A DNA stretch of 37,950 nucleotides from Thermoplasmata archaeon (GTDB taxonomy: Archaea; Thermoplasmatota; E2; DHVEG-1). A model generated the notes under the pieces. That model saw nothing but the letters and a program-made list of their open reading frames with translations. It ran no database searches and was not told the origin of the DNA. The translations under genes and the position numbers were made by a program. How positions within the stretch are numbered: position 1 is the stretch's first letter; every line of letters begins with the position of its first letter. The stretch lies in NCBI GenBank assembly GCA_020054495.1, contig JAHWGK010000028.1, forward strand, positions 1 through 37,950, written 5' to 3'. Shown in pieces: positions 25,870 through 34,528 of the stretch.

Positions 25870-26628
25870 ATGGATAAAAATAAGTTTTGGAGAAAAGGAT
25901 TCGTATTTGTTATTATTTTTTTATTCATAGGAGTTAGTGTTTATCCAGCCATTGCTCAAAAACCAATTAAATCAATAAATATCTTACGTGAGAAAGAAAT
26001 TCAGCAAATAGAAGAAATAGAGCAAAAGGAATATTTGTTTCAAACGATAATTGACATTGCAAAAAATCCTGATGTGAAGGATTTACTGGAAAATAATTAT
26101 GATTTATTCACCTATGATTTGGATTATAAAAGTGTTTTTAGGCAAATGCTATTTAAAAATCCGTTACTCCTTCTTCCAATGCTTTTTTCTAAACCAAAAT
26201 TAACGAATGATTATTTAGACTCGACATACAAAACTGGTCTTTTTATGATTAATAATCTTGGTGAAGATAAAGCAATCGAGATTAGGGATTCAATATTACA
26301 AAGTAACTCAGAATTGTTTGATGAAGTAAATAAAATAATTATTAAAGATGAATATTTAAGCGATAGGGTTACAACACTTGCAGAGATGAATATTGAAATT
26401 AATTCAAGTAATCCAATTGTGTGGAATATTATTATTTGCCTATTTTTAATAGCACTTTTAATACCAAGTTATTGGGCTGGTATTTTTTTCTATATTTTAG
26501 CTGAAATTTATAAAGATGATGCATTACTAAGACAAATTTGTTTAGTAATTATGAATTTAATTACTCTTAATTTGATAATTCCAATTGGGTATCTTGCAAA
26601 ATTTGTATACAACTGTGGCGTTGAATAA
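25870..26628 (+). CDS. Exported membrane protein of unknown function
   Basis: This 252-residue protein opens with KNKFWRKGFVFVIIFLFIGV, a variant of the signal sequence used by other secreted proteins in this window. A mostly helical charged region follows (residues 30-175), with EKEIQQIEEIEQKEYLFQT and repeated KNP segments. Two or three hydrophobic helices close the protein (from NPIVWNIIICLFLIALL). I recognise no family. ATG 25870 is chosen over TTG 25858 because GAGG at 25860-25863 is well spaced. It stands alone and lacks the conserved leader found before three other secreted-protein genes nearby. Confidence 0.65.
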   Translation: MDKNKFWRKGFVFVIIFLFIGVSVYPAIAQKPIKSINILREKEIQQIEEIEQKEYLFQTIIDIAKNPDVKDLLENNYDLFTYDLDYKSVFRQMLFKNPLLLLPMLFSKPKLTNDYLDSTYKTGLFMINNLGEDKAIEIRDSILQSNSELFDEVNKIIIKDEYLSDRVTTLAEMNIEINSSNPIVWNIIICLFLIALLIPSYWAGIFFYILAEIYKDDALLRQICLVIMNLITLNLIIPIGYLAKFVYNCGVE

Positions 26629-27080
26629 TAATTTTGAATTAAGAAATAGATCGCTCAATCGGAGACTTTGCCCTAAAAATAGTTGTTATAATAAAGAAAG
26701 AGAAAAATGAATTAAGAAGATAGATCCATTTTTTCTATTTTTTTCCAGATGTCGGATAATTCATCCTCTCTATAATCATCTATTGCATTACACATACAAT
26801 TGTATTAATATTTCAAAGTATTTAATTATGCCGATTATATCTTCGTCTATTGACGAATAAAAGGGCCCTGCATTAGCATTCTTTAAAGCAATAGTTTAAA
26901 TCAATACATTAATGTCAGTAGTTGCTAAGGTAAAAAAATGAGAAAGAACGAACATTTTACAGGATGGAATTAGGCAAAAGGACTGAACGGTTTTTGATAT
27001 GTTTGCTGATGTGAATCTAAGAAGGAAAGCACATCGGAAACGTTTCATTCGTTTTTAAAAGAAAAAAAAGGATTGGGAAA
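26629..27080. other. Gene-free spacer with possible gene debris
   Basis: No intact gene is seen. On the minus strand 26712-26795 codes for 27 residues rich in charged amino acids (ending IEKMDLSS). On the plus strand the stretch just before 27060 reads FADVNLRRKAHRKRF. Both look like coding debris, but neither can be assigned. T-rich minus-strand sequence at about 27055-27075 may terminate the PGF-CTERM gene. Confidence 0.35.
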
Positions 27081-27806
27081 TTATTTTTTCCTTCTTAAAA
27101 TAATTAGTGCTACAGCAACTGCTGCTATGACTGCTATTGCTTCGAAACCAGGTGTTCCTCCTCCCTTGTCTCCATTGCCACCACCGCTGGTGTCATCTCC
27201 ATTTGGAAGAATTATATCTTCATCGTCATCTTCATCAGGTTCAACATCGTCATCATCATCTCCGCTATAATAAGGAGAATAAGGATTAGGAGCATAATCA
27301 AACCATCTCCCGCCTAATTCTTCATCGCGTTCCATGTTATATCCCCAAAACACCTCAAAATCTGTAATCTCACCTTCAGATAGAGTAAATGTAGCTATGA
27401 TTGTATTTCCTTGAGAAACCGAAACCTCTGAATCCATAAAATTCGTCATATCTTTAAGGACCATACCAACCCCATTGGTATAACTCATCATATAACCTAT
27501 ACTAAGTCGGGTACTATTCGAAAGCGTCATTCCATACGTAATATATTCAGAATCCATAATATTCCCGTTAACCGTCATCGTCAGGGTTGCTGTGTCCCCG
27601 TTTATCTCATAGCTCAATGTTGTAATATCGATATTTGGTCTGCTAACAATTGTGTCTGATACTACATCATAAACATCACCTATAGCATCTGTCTCAGTCA
27701 CAGCAGAAACAGTTACAGCAGACATCACCAGTATTGCGAAGCCTACAAACAACAATATAATTCCTATTGCCAATCCTTTTCTAAAAACAAAACTTTTTTT
27801 TGTCAT
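27081..27806 (-). CDS. Secreted protein with PGF-CTERM-like C-terminal anchor
   Basis: This 241-residue protein has the signal sequence FVFRKGLAIGIILLFVGF and a beta-rich domain (DITTLSYEINGDTATLTMTV). A strongly acidic stretch (DDDDDVEPDEDDDED) and a Gly-rich spacer follow. It ends TPGFEAIAVIAAVAVALII then RRKK, the PGF motif, helix and basic tail recognised by archaeosortase ArtA in known archaea. It would be processed and lipid-linked at the surface if an archaeosortase exists in this genome. ATG 27806 is chosen over upstream codons because a long GAGGGGGG-TAGG site precedes it and the signal sequence begins there. Its promoter region is shared with two other genes in this window. Confidence 0.78.
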   Translation of the reverse strand: MTKKSFVFRKGLAIGIILLFVGFAILVMSAVTVSAVTETDAIGDVYDVVSDTIVSRPNIDITTLSYEINGDTATLTMTVNGNIMDSEYITYGMTLSNSTRLSIGYMMSYTNGVGMVLKDMTNFMDSEVSVSQGNTIIATFTLSEGEITDFEVFWGYNMERDEELGGRWFDYAPNPYSPYYSGDDDDDVEPDEDDDEDIILPNGDDTSGGGNGDKGGGTPGFEAIAVIAAVAVALIILRRKK

Positions 27807-27924
27807 GTTTTTCCTACCCCCCTCAAAATATAAACTTATAATATCATATTCTAATTTAAATGTTTCCTTCACAATAGTTAGTTGTAACAATTTGTTACAA
27901 AAAAACCTGTGTTTTTTACATTCT
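27807..27924 (-). promoter_or_regulatory. Conserved promoter/leader, copy A
   Basis: Read on the minus strand, this region contains AGAATGTAA, then GTTTTTTT, then an AACA-N3-TGTT half-palindrome at 27886-27896. ACATTTAAA (27855-27863) follows as a TATA-like box, and a purine-rich ribosome binding site precedes ATG 27806. The same blocks occur in the same order before the genes starting at 32550 and 37237. The half-palindrome and the ACATTTAAA box are separated by exactly 22 bases in all three. In this copy the palindrome extends to 19 bases. Confidence 0.7.
27882..27900. promoter_or_regulatory. 19-base palindrome in the intergenic region shared with the Lrp gene
   Basis: TTGTAACAATTTGTTACAA is a perfect 9-1-9 inverted repeat. 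It lies between the divergent PGF-CTERM gene and the Lrp/AsnC gene, upstream of both promoters, a usual location for an Lrp-family operator. The link to the neighbouring regulator is inference. Confidence 0.55.
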
Positions 27925-27948
27925 AATAACAAATTTTAAAAACAAAAA

Positions 27949-27956
27949 TTTATAAA
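27949..27956 (+). promoter_or_regulatory. TATA box for the Lrp/AsnC gene
   Basis: TTTATAAA is centred about 32 bases before ATG 27984, which would give a leader of about five bases. That supports ATG 27984 over the GTG at 27963. Confidence 0.5.
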
Positions 27957-27983
27957 CAAAATGTGAATATTCTTATTTATAAA

Positions 27984-28508
27984 ATGCCAAAAAGTAAACA
28001 AAAATTAAGTCGCAATGATGAAAAAATACTAGATGCATTAATGGTAAATGCACGGCAGTCCTTAATTGAAATTAGTGAAAAAACAGGTGTAACGCGCCAG
28101 ACAGTACAAAAAACAATAAGTAAGTTAGAGAAAGACCATGTGATCTGGGCTTATCAAGTTGTAGTTGATGAACAAAAAAAGGGTTTTTCACACTTTTTAG
28201 TTCTTATTAAAAGAACAATCAAACCACTAGATGGAAAGGTAGCTGATATAATCATTTCAAGAAAATTAGAGGAGATAGCAGCAGATATTGGGATTACCAT
28301 TGTAACTAGTGCTTATAGTAATGGTTACTATGAATGGGTTATATCTTTTATGGCTACAGATATTAGGCATGCAAAGAAATTTACTGAACATGTTAAAGCC
28401 CTATATAGGGATTATATTGCTGATATTCGCCTCTTAGAAACTCTGTTTTTTGTTAAAAAACAAGGTATTCCAAACCCAAATGTTAAAAACCTAAAACAAT
28501 TTGTATAA
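27984..28508 (+). CDS. Lrp/AsnC family transcriptional regulator
   Basis: This 174-residue protein has an N-terminal helix-turn-helix (LSRNDEKILDALMVNARQSL, then EISEKTGVTRQTVQKTISKLE), followed by a linker and an alpha/beta ligand-binding RAM-type domain. Such regulators form dimers or octamers and bind 13-15 base palindromes, often near their own gene. It is divergent from the PGF-CTERM-like gene, sharing a 177-base intergenic region with a 19-base palindrome. It is therefore a strong candidate regulator of that gene and of the two others with the same leader. The ligand is unknown. Confidence 0.85.
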   Translation: MPKSKQKLSRNDEKILDALMVNARQSLIEISEKTGVTRQTVQKTISKLEKDHVIWAYQVVVDEQKKGFSHFLVLIKRTIKPLDGKVADIIISRKLEEIAADIGITIVTSAYSNGYYEWVISFMATDIRHAKKFTEHVKALYRDYIADIRLLETLFFVKKQGIPNPNVKNLKQFV

Positions 28509-28955
28509 CAATAACTTGTTTATAAATAAAGTAATGCCACTGTGAATGCAATACTGTTAGATAAAACAGGAGTGTAGGCATTATAGCTAAAGGGTTTATT
28601 CTAACAAAAAGCTGTACCTAAACGATGAACACTACAATTTTAATAACGGCAGTTTTGTAAAAAAACTAACATTTTAATTTTGAGGTGGGGGTATAGGGTT
28701 AAGGGGTAATAAATAAAAAATATGATAGTTTGTTTAGAAAATAATTTTTTTACTTCTCTATGCCCCCAATACAAATAAAAGAATAGTTTTTTTATTGTAG
28801 TCTAAGTCGTAATAGTAACTGTTGTAGCATTGGGAACAGATTAGGATGATATTTAAAAATAGTGATATGCTTAATATTGAACCTATCGGTGTTGGTGAAC
28901 TTAGATTAAGAAAGTTATAAATTAAATCGTATTATAAATCTCCCTTAAAAATCTA
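28509..28955. other. Gene-free spacer holding a decayed gene end
   Basis: No intact gene is seen. The right half contains the remnant C-terminal tail described at 28794-28890. The left half is A+T-rich with a G-rich segment at about 28681-28706 (GAGGTGGGGGTATAGGG), which resembles a strong ribosome binding site but is followed by no open frame. Confidence 0.45.
28794..28890 (-). pseudogene. Remnant of a secreted-protein C-terminal tail
   Basis: On the minus strand this reads HPNLFPMLQQLLLRLRLQ then TAA, almost the same as the tail of the C39-like protein (HPNLFPILQQLLLRLGL). Over 56 bases (28794-28849 against 30822-30877) I count 48 identities. Upstream the frame is weakly similar (FTNTDRFN against NAPFLNF) and soon hits a stop, and no start codon or PKD domain is left. 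It appears to be the surviving 3' end of a deleted or decayed paralogue. Confidence 0.7.
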
Positions 28956-30587
28956 TTATCCAAATATTAATTCGTTGATGCATAAAATTATATTTTCAAT
29001 TTTCTCAATGATTAGTTCTGCTTCAGATAAATTCCCAAGATCAACAATTGCATCTTCCATCAAACCTAGTGAAACAGAATAGTTTACATCCCACATACCA
29101 TCGATAATTTCAATAATTTGGTGTTTTAAGTTTTCATCTGTAATATTGCTAGCATCTAACCATATTTTCTCAGTTAACCATGCTTGTTTTTGCATATTTA
29201 CATCAACAGATGTTAAAAAATTTGATACATTCGTATTATTCTCAATCATTTCAACTGCCAATTGTTCTCTAACATCAGTTTCATAAAGTAGCACATTTTC
29301 AACTTTACAAAACGAAGAATTTAATGTATCATGACCATATATTTTCACTAACTCAAGAGACAAAGATGCAGCATTACCATTTTCAAAAGGATCAAATATA
29401 TCATTATCACATATATGAATAGGAGCATATATTGAAGAACACGGATGATTCCCTGCAAACCAGATGCTGCTTAATATTTCATAGTTATCCTCAGGAATCT
29501 TGAATATCGCAGCTGCTTCAAACTCACTACTATCTTCACACATTGGTCGAAGTCCATCAAGGTCATCTTCATGCAATCGAGACCAACTCATCATATCGTT
29601 AATTGTAATAGAACCATAATGTGGTTGCACGTATTGCATCATTCTATCTTCCCATGCTTTATACTTATTGCACAATGAAACCTTAGCGTTGTTTCCATCA
29701 ATATCTAATAATTCAACACTGAAATCTCCAATTGTTTCTCTCTTTCCAAGTTCGATTTTAACAGGTATCCCTATTATCATGATTCCCATTTTGACTATTT
29801 TAAAAAACGGAATATGACGTACTAATATCCAGTTTTCACCGACATCAAGAATTTTAATTCTAAACAAGGAATCTAAGCTTATTATATCACCTTTTTCAAC
29901 ATATTTTTCTTTTTTAAAATTAAAAGATGTAGCAATGGGGAGTTTCTTACCTACTTGTGTTTTCCAAAGTTCTTTAGGATAAGTTGACATTGCCACAACG
30001 CCATTAACCTCTTTTATATGGTAATGAAAGGCATCTGCTTCTATGACAAATCCATTGTTTGGACCAGCAACAAATAGATTCTCAGAAATTCCTGGTGCAT
30101 GCATTTGATCAACAATGTCTTTAGTCAATAATGTAACAGCTTTATCTTCATCATCTGCCTCCTGACAGGCATAACGTATCCAGTCAAAGTCATCCCAGGC
30201 ATTCTTTGTTGGATTCTTCCAATTTGAACTAGTATCAGCATCACCAAACGCTATACCAGCATCTGTTAAGACCATCCCTGCTTTAACGATATTTGGAATA
30301 ATATCATCGATTGAAGCTACACCGATATACTTATGCCTGGTTTTAAAACTCATAGGTTTTCCTGTCCATGGATGATGATATTTGTACTCGTATCCTTTTG
30401 GAACAATACACAAAACTTGAAAACCTGCTCTACTTGGATCTCTAACTTTCAAAAGAAGATTATAATCACCTGCAGTTGCATCTCCACAAGCCACAACATC
30501 TTTACAGGCTATTACATTAACTGAATAGGCAATGCTTGAAAAAAACAATATTATTAAAATAACTGAGACAATTTTAACACCTTTCAC
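28956..30587 (-). CDS. Predicted secreted N-terminal-nucleophile hydrolase (C45/C69-like)
   Basis: This 543-residue protein has a signal sequence (VKIVSVILIILFFSSIAYSV) followed by NVIACKDVVACGDATAGDYN. Cleavage before the first Cys, residue 28, would expose it as the N-terminal nucleophile of an Ntn hydrolase. The Cys-Asp...Gly-Asp-Ala-Thr pattern resembles C69 dipeptidases and C45 acyltransferases. LFVAGPNNGFVIEAD and RDPSR fit that fold. VIAC also reads as a lipobox, so a lipoprotein is an alternative. GTG 30587 is preferred to the TTG at 30608, with GGGG upstream. It does not carry the conserved leader or the LFP tail. Substrate (peptide, amide or acyl group) is unknown. Confidence 0.6.
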   Translation of the reverse strand: MKGVKIVSVILIILFFSSIAYSVNVIACKDVVACGDATAGDYNLLLKVRDPSRAGFQVLCIVPKGYEYKYHHPWTGKPMSFKTRHKYIGVASIDDIIPNIVKAGMVLTDAGIAFGDADTSSNWKNPTKNAWDDFDWIRYACQEADDEDKAVTLLTKDIVDQMHAPGISENLFVAGPNNGFVIEADAFHYHIKEVNGVVAMSTYPKELWKTQVGKKLPIATSFNFKKEKYVEKGDIISLDSLFRIKILDVGENWILVRHIPFFKIVKMGIMIIGIPVKIELGKRETIGDFSVELLDIDGNNAKVSLCNKYKAWEDRMMQYVQPHYGSITINDMMSWSRLHEDDLDGLRPMCEDSSEFEAAAIFKIPEDNYEILSSIWFAGNHPCSSIYAPIHICDNDIFDPFENGNAASLSLELVKIYGHDTLNSSFCKVENVLLYETDVREQLAVEMIENNTNVSNFLTSVDVNMQKQAWLTEKIWLDASNITDENLKHQIIEIIDGMWDVNYSVSLGLMEDAIVDLGNLSEAELIIEKIENIILCINELIFG

Positions 30588-30802
30588 GTTTTTTCCCCAT
30601 AATAACAAAATATATCATTGTAATTTATTAATATAATTTAAACTTTTATATTATGTCCTTATAATGATATGTTAAATGTACAACCTGATTTAAAACATTT
30701 CAAAGACTGAAAGCCCAAACTAATAGTAAATATCCTAAAATCATTGTTTTAGTATTGAATCCTTTGTATGAAGTTTCAATCAAATAAAAAAAAGAAGAGA
30801 GA

Positions 30803-30836
30803 GGCTAGGATTTGTTTTTTTATTATAATCCCAGCC
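30803..30836 (-). terminator. Hairpin terminator overlapping the end of the C39-like gene
   Basis: On the minus strand GGCTGGGATT pairs with AATCCTAGCC across a 14-base loop, giving a ten-pair stem with one G-T wobble. T-rich sequence follows (about 30780-30795). The stem begins inside the coding sequence and contains the last codons and stop. Confidence 0.55.
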
Positions 30837-32550
30837 GTAATAATAACTGTTGTAGTATTGGAAACAGATTAGGATGACTTGTTAGGAAATTTAGGAATGG
30901 TGCGTTGATAGCTTTGTTTTTTGGCATATTAACAGGGAGTGTACCCTCTGGGCCAATTAAACCGTTGATATCTTTTGCTTTAGCAGTAATTATATAATAT
31001 CCCTCTTCAACCCAAATATGACTTGCATATGCATATTCACCAGATGGAAAAGGACCTGTGAGAATTTCTTCCCCTGTATCATCTCCCCAATCAACTATAT
31101 ACTGTGCAATATCGTCATCATCTGGATCAGTAGCTCTAAAACCATACACATAAGATGTCCCTGCGCTTCCACTGGTTTCACCATGTATAAATGTTTTACC
31201 AGGAGGACCATTAACATTAACTGTTAAACTATCTGACCAATCACTCATAGCATCATGAACATCTTTTGCTTTAACTTTAAAGGTAAAAGTTCCAGGTGAA
31301 GACCAAGTATGAGAAATACTAGCTGTTGATCCAGAAGGAAAATATGAAGTCCATTCATCAACAACTCCATTGTCATTCCAATCCCAACCATAGCTAACTT
31401 GATCACCATCAGGATCAACTGTACTAGTTGAAAATGTATATTCCTCATCAATAAAACATGTTGTTGGACCAACTGGTTTACTAGGAACATTTGGACATTG
31501 AGTTCCACTTGAAGCTAATTTTACTACAAATACTATTGATAAATGTAAATCAGCATAACTTCCATCCCAGCTTACTTCATGAAGATAATTATCCCAAGTA
31601 TCATGGAAATAAATAGTGTTACTTGTAGGATTATATCCAACACCAAGCATTGAATGACCTGCACCATATGATGTAAGCCAACCAGTTATTACAGGGCGAC
31701 CAGCATTAATCTCATTTTTGAAATCATTATAAGTAAATCCTGATGGATGTCCATAGGGTGTATCAGTAAGTTGATTATAATTATCAATTACAGTATATCC
31801 CCTTGATTCAGCAAATAATTTCAATCCATGACAAAAAGCTGTACGAGGATATCCCTGCCAAGCAGGTGGAATAAAATCATCAAGTTTTTCACCTTCAGAG
31901 TTATAAAAATAACGGGTAGCACCATCAGCATTACAATCTTTTGACCCATCACCATTATTATCCCATTTCCATTGATTAGATCCAATAAAATCTGCTAAAC
32001 ATAAATCCCAAGAATGTTCTGCCCAATTACCGTCCCATGGATCAGGGCCAGGACTACCAACAGCAGTCCAATAATCATCAACATGAGCTTTTGAAGTAAT
32101 ACCATCCAAATCTTTCTCTGTAGCAATTATATGACATGATCCTTCAATTGGATAACCATTACCTTGACCAGGTGTACCCTGTCCAAGATTAACCTGAGGA
32201 CATATACCTCCATTTGCTGGTCCTGTGTACATGTTTTTAAAACCTTTTCTATCATAATAACCAAATAACATTCCAGCAGCTGTAGGACCACATCCATATG
32301 TCCATCTTGATGTTGGTACATTATCAAGAATAACTGCACTACTATATTCTTTTAAAACAACTTCTTTATCTACAATTGTATCACTAGTATCTATTGGTGG
32401 AAAAGGAGGACCATTCAATAACATAATTTCAATTTCATTAAATTTATTTGCACATACTTTTGTAGTTATGATATTTGGTAAAAAACATGCTCCAACAAAT
32501 AGGATTATTATTCCTATTACCAGTCCTTTTCTAAAAACAAAATTGTTCAT
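30823..32550 (-). CDS. Secreted C39-like cysteine peptidase with two PKD domains and LFP tail
   Basis: This 575-residue protein has the signal sequence FVFRKGLVIGIIILFVGA (4-21). A papain-like C39_2 domain shows the nucleophile in WTYGCGPTAAGML (Cys87) and the histidine in GAGHSMLGVGY (His299), followed by YFHDTWDNY. An insertion, WDNNGDGSKDCNADG, looks calcium-binding. Two PKD domains follow (about 355-447 and 450-542), the second with YIVDWGDDTG. The last 34 residues are MPKNKAINAPFLNFL and HPNLFPILQQLLL, a tail shared with the protein at 34529-37237. It is likely an exported peptidase retained at or released from the surface. ATG 32550 has GGGAGGTAG upstream and the conserved leader B. Confidence 0.8.
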   Translation of the reverse strand: MNNFVFRKGLVIGIIILFVGACFLPNIITTKVCANKFNEIEIMLLNGPPFPPIDTSDTIVDKEVVLKEYSSAVILDNVPTSRWTYGCGPTAAGMLFGYYDRKGFKNMYTGPANGGICPQVNLGQGTPGQGNGYPIEGSCHIIATEKDLDGITSKAHVDDYWTAVGSPGPDPWDGNWAEHSWDLCLADFIGSNQWKWDNNGDGSKDCNADGATRYFYNSEGEKLDDFIPPAWQGYPRTAFCHGLKLFAESRGYTVIDNYNQLTDTPYGHPSGFTYNDFKNEINAGRPVITGWLTSYGAGHSMLGVGYNPTSNTIYFHDTWDNYLHEVSWDGSYADLHLSIVFVVKLASSGTQCPNVPSKPVGPTTCFIDEEYTFSTSTVDPDGDQVSYGWDWNDNGVVDEWTSYFPSGSTASISHTWSSPGTFTFKVKAKDVHDAMSDWSDSLTVNVNGPPGKTFIHGETSGSAGTSYVYGFRATDPDDDDIAQYIVDWGDDTGEEILTGPFPSGEYAYASHIWVEEGYYIITAKAKDINGLIGPEGTLPVNMPKNKAINAPFLNFLTSHPNLFPILQQLLLRLGL

Positions 32551-32675
32551 TTTTTTCTACCTCCCACTAACTATAAAATTAGCGTGGTTGTAATATATTA
32601 TTTTCTTTTAAATGTATGCATAACAGTCGTTAACTACAACAAAATGTAAGAAAAAAACCGATATGGTTACATTTT
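32551..32675 (-). promoter_or_regulatory. Conserved promoter/leader, copy B
   Basis: Read on the minus strand, it has AAATGTAA, then GTTTTTTT (32651-32658), then the half-palindrome at 32638-32648 with one mismatch (AACA-N3-TGTA on the plus strand). ACATTTAAA (32607-32615) and GGGAGGTAG follow before ATG 32550. Spacings match copies A and C to within one base in the upstream part, although the protein products differ. Confidence 0.7.
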
Positions 32676-32753
32676 GATTTCAATTTCAACATTACTAAGT
32701 TTTTTAAAATAAACCATAAATAAAAATAAAGAAAAAAAGAGGTTGGTTGTTGA

Positions 32754-34415
32754 TTACTGGCTTAATGGACTGCTGATGGCTCTACTGACAATTCTACTTA
32801 TTAGATTGCTACTGGTTGTAGACGTATGCTTGGATGGTTGACTACATGATATGCTACGAGAATCTTCTATAGAACTACTTTGGCTATTTTCTGTGATAAT
32901 AAAATACCGAGTTAAAAAATTATATAAAAAAGTGCCATTTTCAATGCAGTCTGATCTCAGCCCTGCAACAATGAGATTGCCCTCAGGATTTACTGCTACA
33001 GCATATGCACTCTCAGTTTCATCACTACCCTCTACAACATCTAATAGTTTTGCACCATTTACACCATCGTATAAAAATATAACAAAATTATCTCCTAAGT
33101 TTGGATCAGAAAAATTAGCAGCGGTAGCTACGATCTCTTGACGAGGTACAGATATGCTATTTCTAATAGAGACATCATAAAATTCTTTTATTTCATAATC
33201 CTCGATATCCAATAGAACATCTCCAGATGGGCTGAATTTTACAATATGGCCCACCAGAGATCTCATATTTCCACTAGTATCGATTTGTACGGCTCTCATA
33301 CCTGCAACAATGATGTTACCATCATCATCGATTACCATACCCCTGGGGAAATCACAAATACCTACACACTCAGGATCCGGACTTGTACCTGAATCGTACT
33401 GCCATTCAGTAATTTTCTCAAGATTTGGAGTATATTCAACAAGACAGAAATCATTATCCATATCACCATCTTCATAGCCACCACCATAAGGCAAATACGC
33501 AACTATCCAGATATTCCCGGTAGTTGGATGCACTGCAGCATCTATAAGATATGGAACAGGTTTTGGAATATGTGTACTGTCAACTTCATAGGTCGTTGTC
33601 TGTTTCACTTGTCCAAGGGGAGACAGTTTCGCAATTTTTATCACTGGAGATATCAACAAGCCACCATCAATCCAAGTGCTAAATGACGACAAATATATTG
33701 TACTATCTGAAGCAATAACTACCTGAACATTAGTATCAATAGTCTTAAAGGAAAACTGTGTGTCCCAAAGAACATTTCCATTAGGCGTGTACTTCACGAT
33801 GTAAATATCCTGTTTCAATGTGTTATGATTATAGATTATACCTGCAGCAACAATATAATCATTGTTAGGGTCTATTGCAACATCTGTAAAGGCTGCAGAA
33901 TATTCTCCTGATGGCACATAGGAACTGCGAAAAACGACACCCTGAATCTGTTGGAGTTGCCTAAATGCAATCTCTGAATAAGTCGTAGATTGTATCGGCT
34001 GAATGCATTTCACTTGCCTCGCAGACAGTTGACTATTATAAACTGCTAATTCTAGCTGCGATGGTAAAAAACTTTTCAATTCTTGTACCTGAACAGATGC
34101 AAGGTTGGAAGCAATAGGCACATCACTCCACAACTCATTACCATCCTCATCATATTTCACAATAATTGGTCTAGCATTAAACTCGTTTTGATCTGTCATT
34201 CCAACCACGATGCTATTCATGTTACTGTCGATTGTCATCCCATACAACCCACCCCCCTCTTCTTTTTCAGTCGCCCAAGCAATAGAATAATATAACTCGT
34301 CAAAAAACGTTGAGTCATATTTATTTACCAGATGTCTACAGTTTATTGCATTGACAGATGTTATAGATGTTGATAACAAGCATAGTAAAATGATTGATAA
34401 GATTATTTTTTTCAT
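32754..34415 (-). CDS. Secreted beta-propeller-like (SBBP-type repeat) protein
   Basis: This 553-residue protein has a signal sequence (KKIILSIILLCLLSTSITSV) and at least five repeated units. Each has the form [DG]xxIDxxxNxIVxAGxxx followed by xxVKYxxxGNxLWD. Clear examples are IDPNNDYIVAAGI with IVKYTPNGNVLWD, IDDDGNIIVAGM with IVKFSPSGDVLLD, and VNPEGNLIVAGLRS. This fits SBBP-type beta-propeller repeats, which are common in archaeal surface proteins and usually bind ligands rather than catalyse. The last 40 residues are rich in Ser and Thr and lack a membrane helix or the LFP tail. ATG 34415 has GGGTGG a little upstream, and no conserved leader is present. Confidence 0.72.
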   Translation of the reverse strand: MKKIILSIILLCLLSTSITSVNAINCRHLVNKYDSTFFDELYYSIAWATEKEEGGGLYGMTIDSNMNSIVVGMTDQNEFNARPIIVKYDEDGNELWSDVPIASNLASVQVQELKSFLPSQLELAVYNSQLSARQVKCIQPIQSTTYSEIAFRQLQQIQGVVFRSSYVPSGEYSAAFTDVAIDPNNDYIVAAGIIYNHNTLKQDIYIVKYTPNGNVLWDTQFSFKTIDTNVQVVIASDSTIYLSSFSTWIDGGLLISPVIKIAKLSPLGQVKQTTTYEVDSTHIPKPVPYLIDAAVHPTTGNIWIVAYLPYGGGYEDGDMDNDFCLVEYTPNLEKITEWQYDSGTSPDPECVGICDFPRGMVIDDDGNIIVAGMRAVQIDTSGNMRSLVGHIVKFSPSGDVLLDIEDYEIKEFYDVSIRNSISVPRQEIVATAANFSDPNLGDNFVIFLYDGVNGAKLLDVVEGSDETESAYAVAVNPEGNLIVAGLRSDCIENGTFLYNFLTRYFIITENSQSSSIEDSRSISCSQPSKHTSTTSSNLISRIVSRAISSPLSQ

Positions 34416-34528
34416 TTTTTATTGCCACCCATATTTTTATTATATAAACAATATTATTTAATTAAATTATATAAGTTTATGGGTTAAGAAAGGTACAGTA
34501 GAAAAAAAGAAAGATGATTTGGACTAAC

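Noticed and set aside
26712-26795. 27-codon minus-strand frame starting MCNAIDDYRED
   Set aside because: The composition looks protein-like, but there is no ribosome site and a stop lies just upstream. It is more likely debris than a gene.
27195-27265. TCATCG-type simple repeat
   Set aside because: It is the antisense of the Asp/Glu-rich stretch in the PGF-CTERM-like protein and is explained by coding, so it was not listed as a separate repeat or CRISPR.
28681-28706. G-rich plus-strand segment resembling the ribosome site of the shared leader
   Set aside because: Upstream blocks such as AACA-N3-TGTT and ACATTTAAA are absent at the right spacing and no open frame follows, so it was not counted as a fourth leader.
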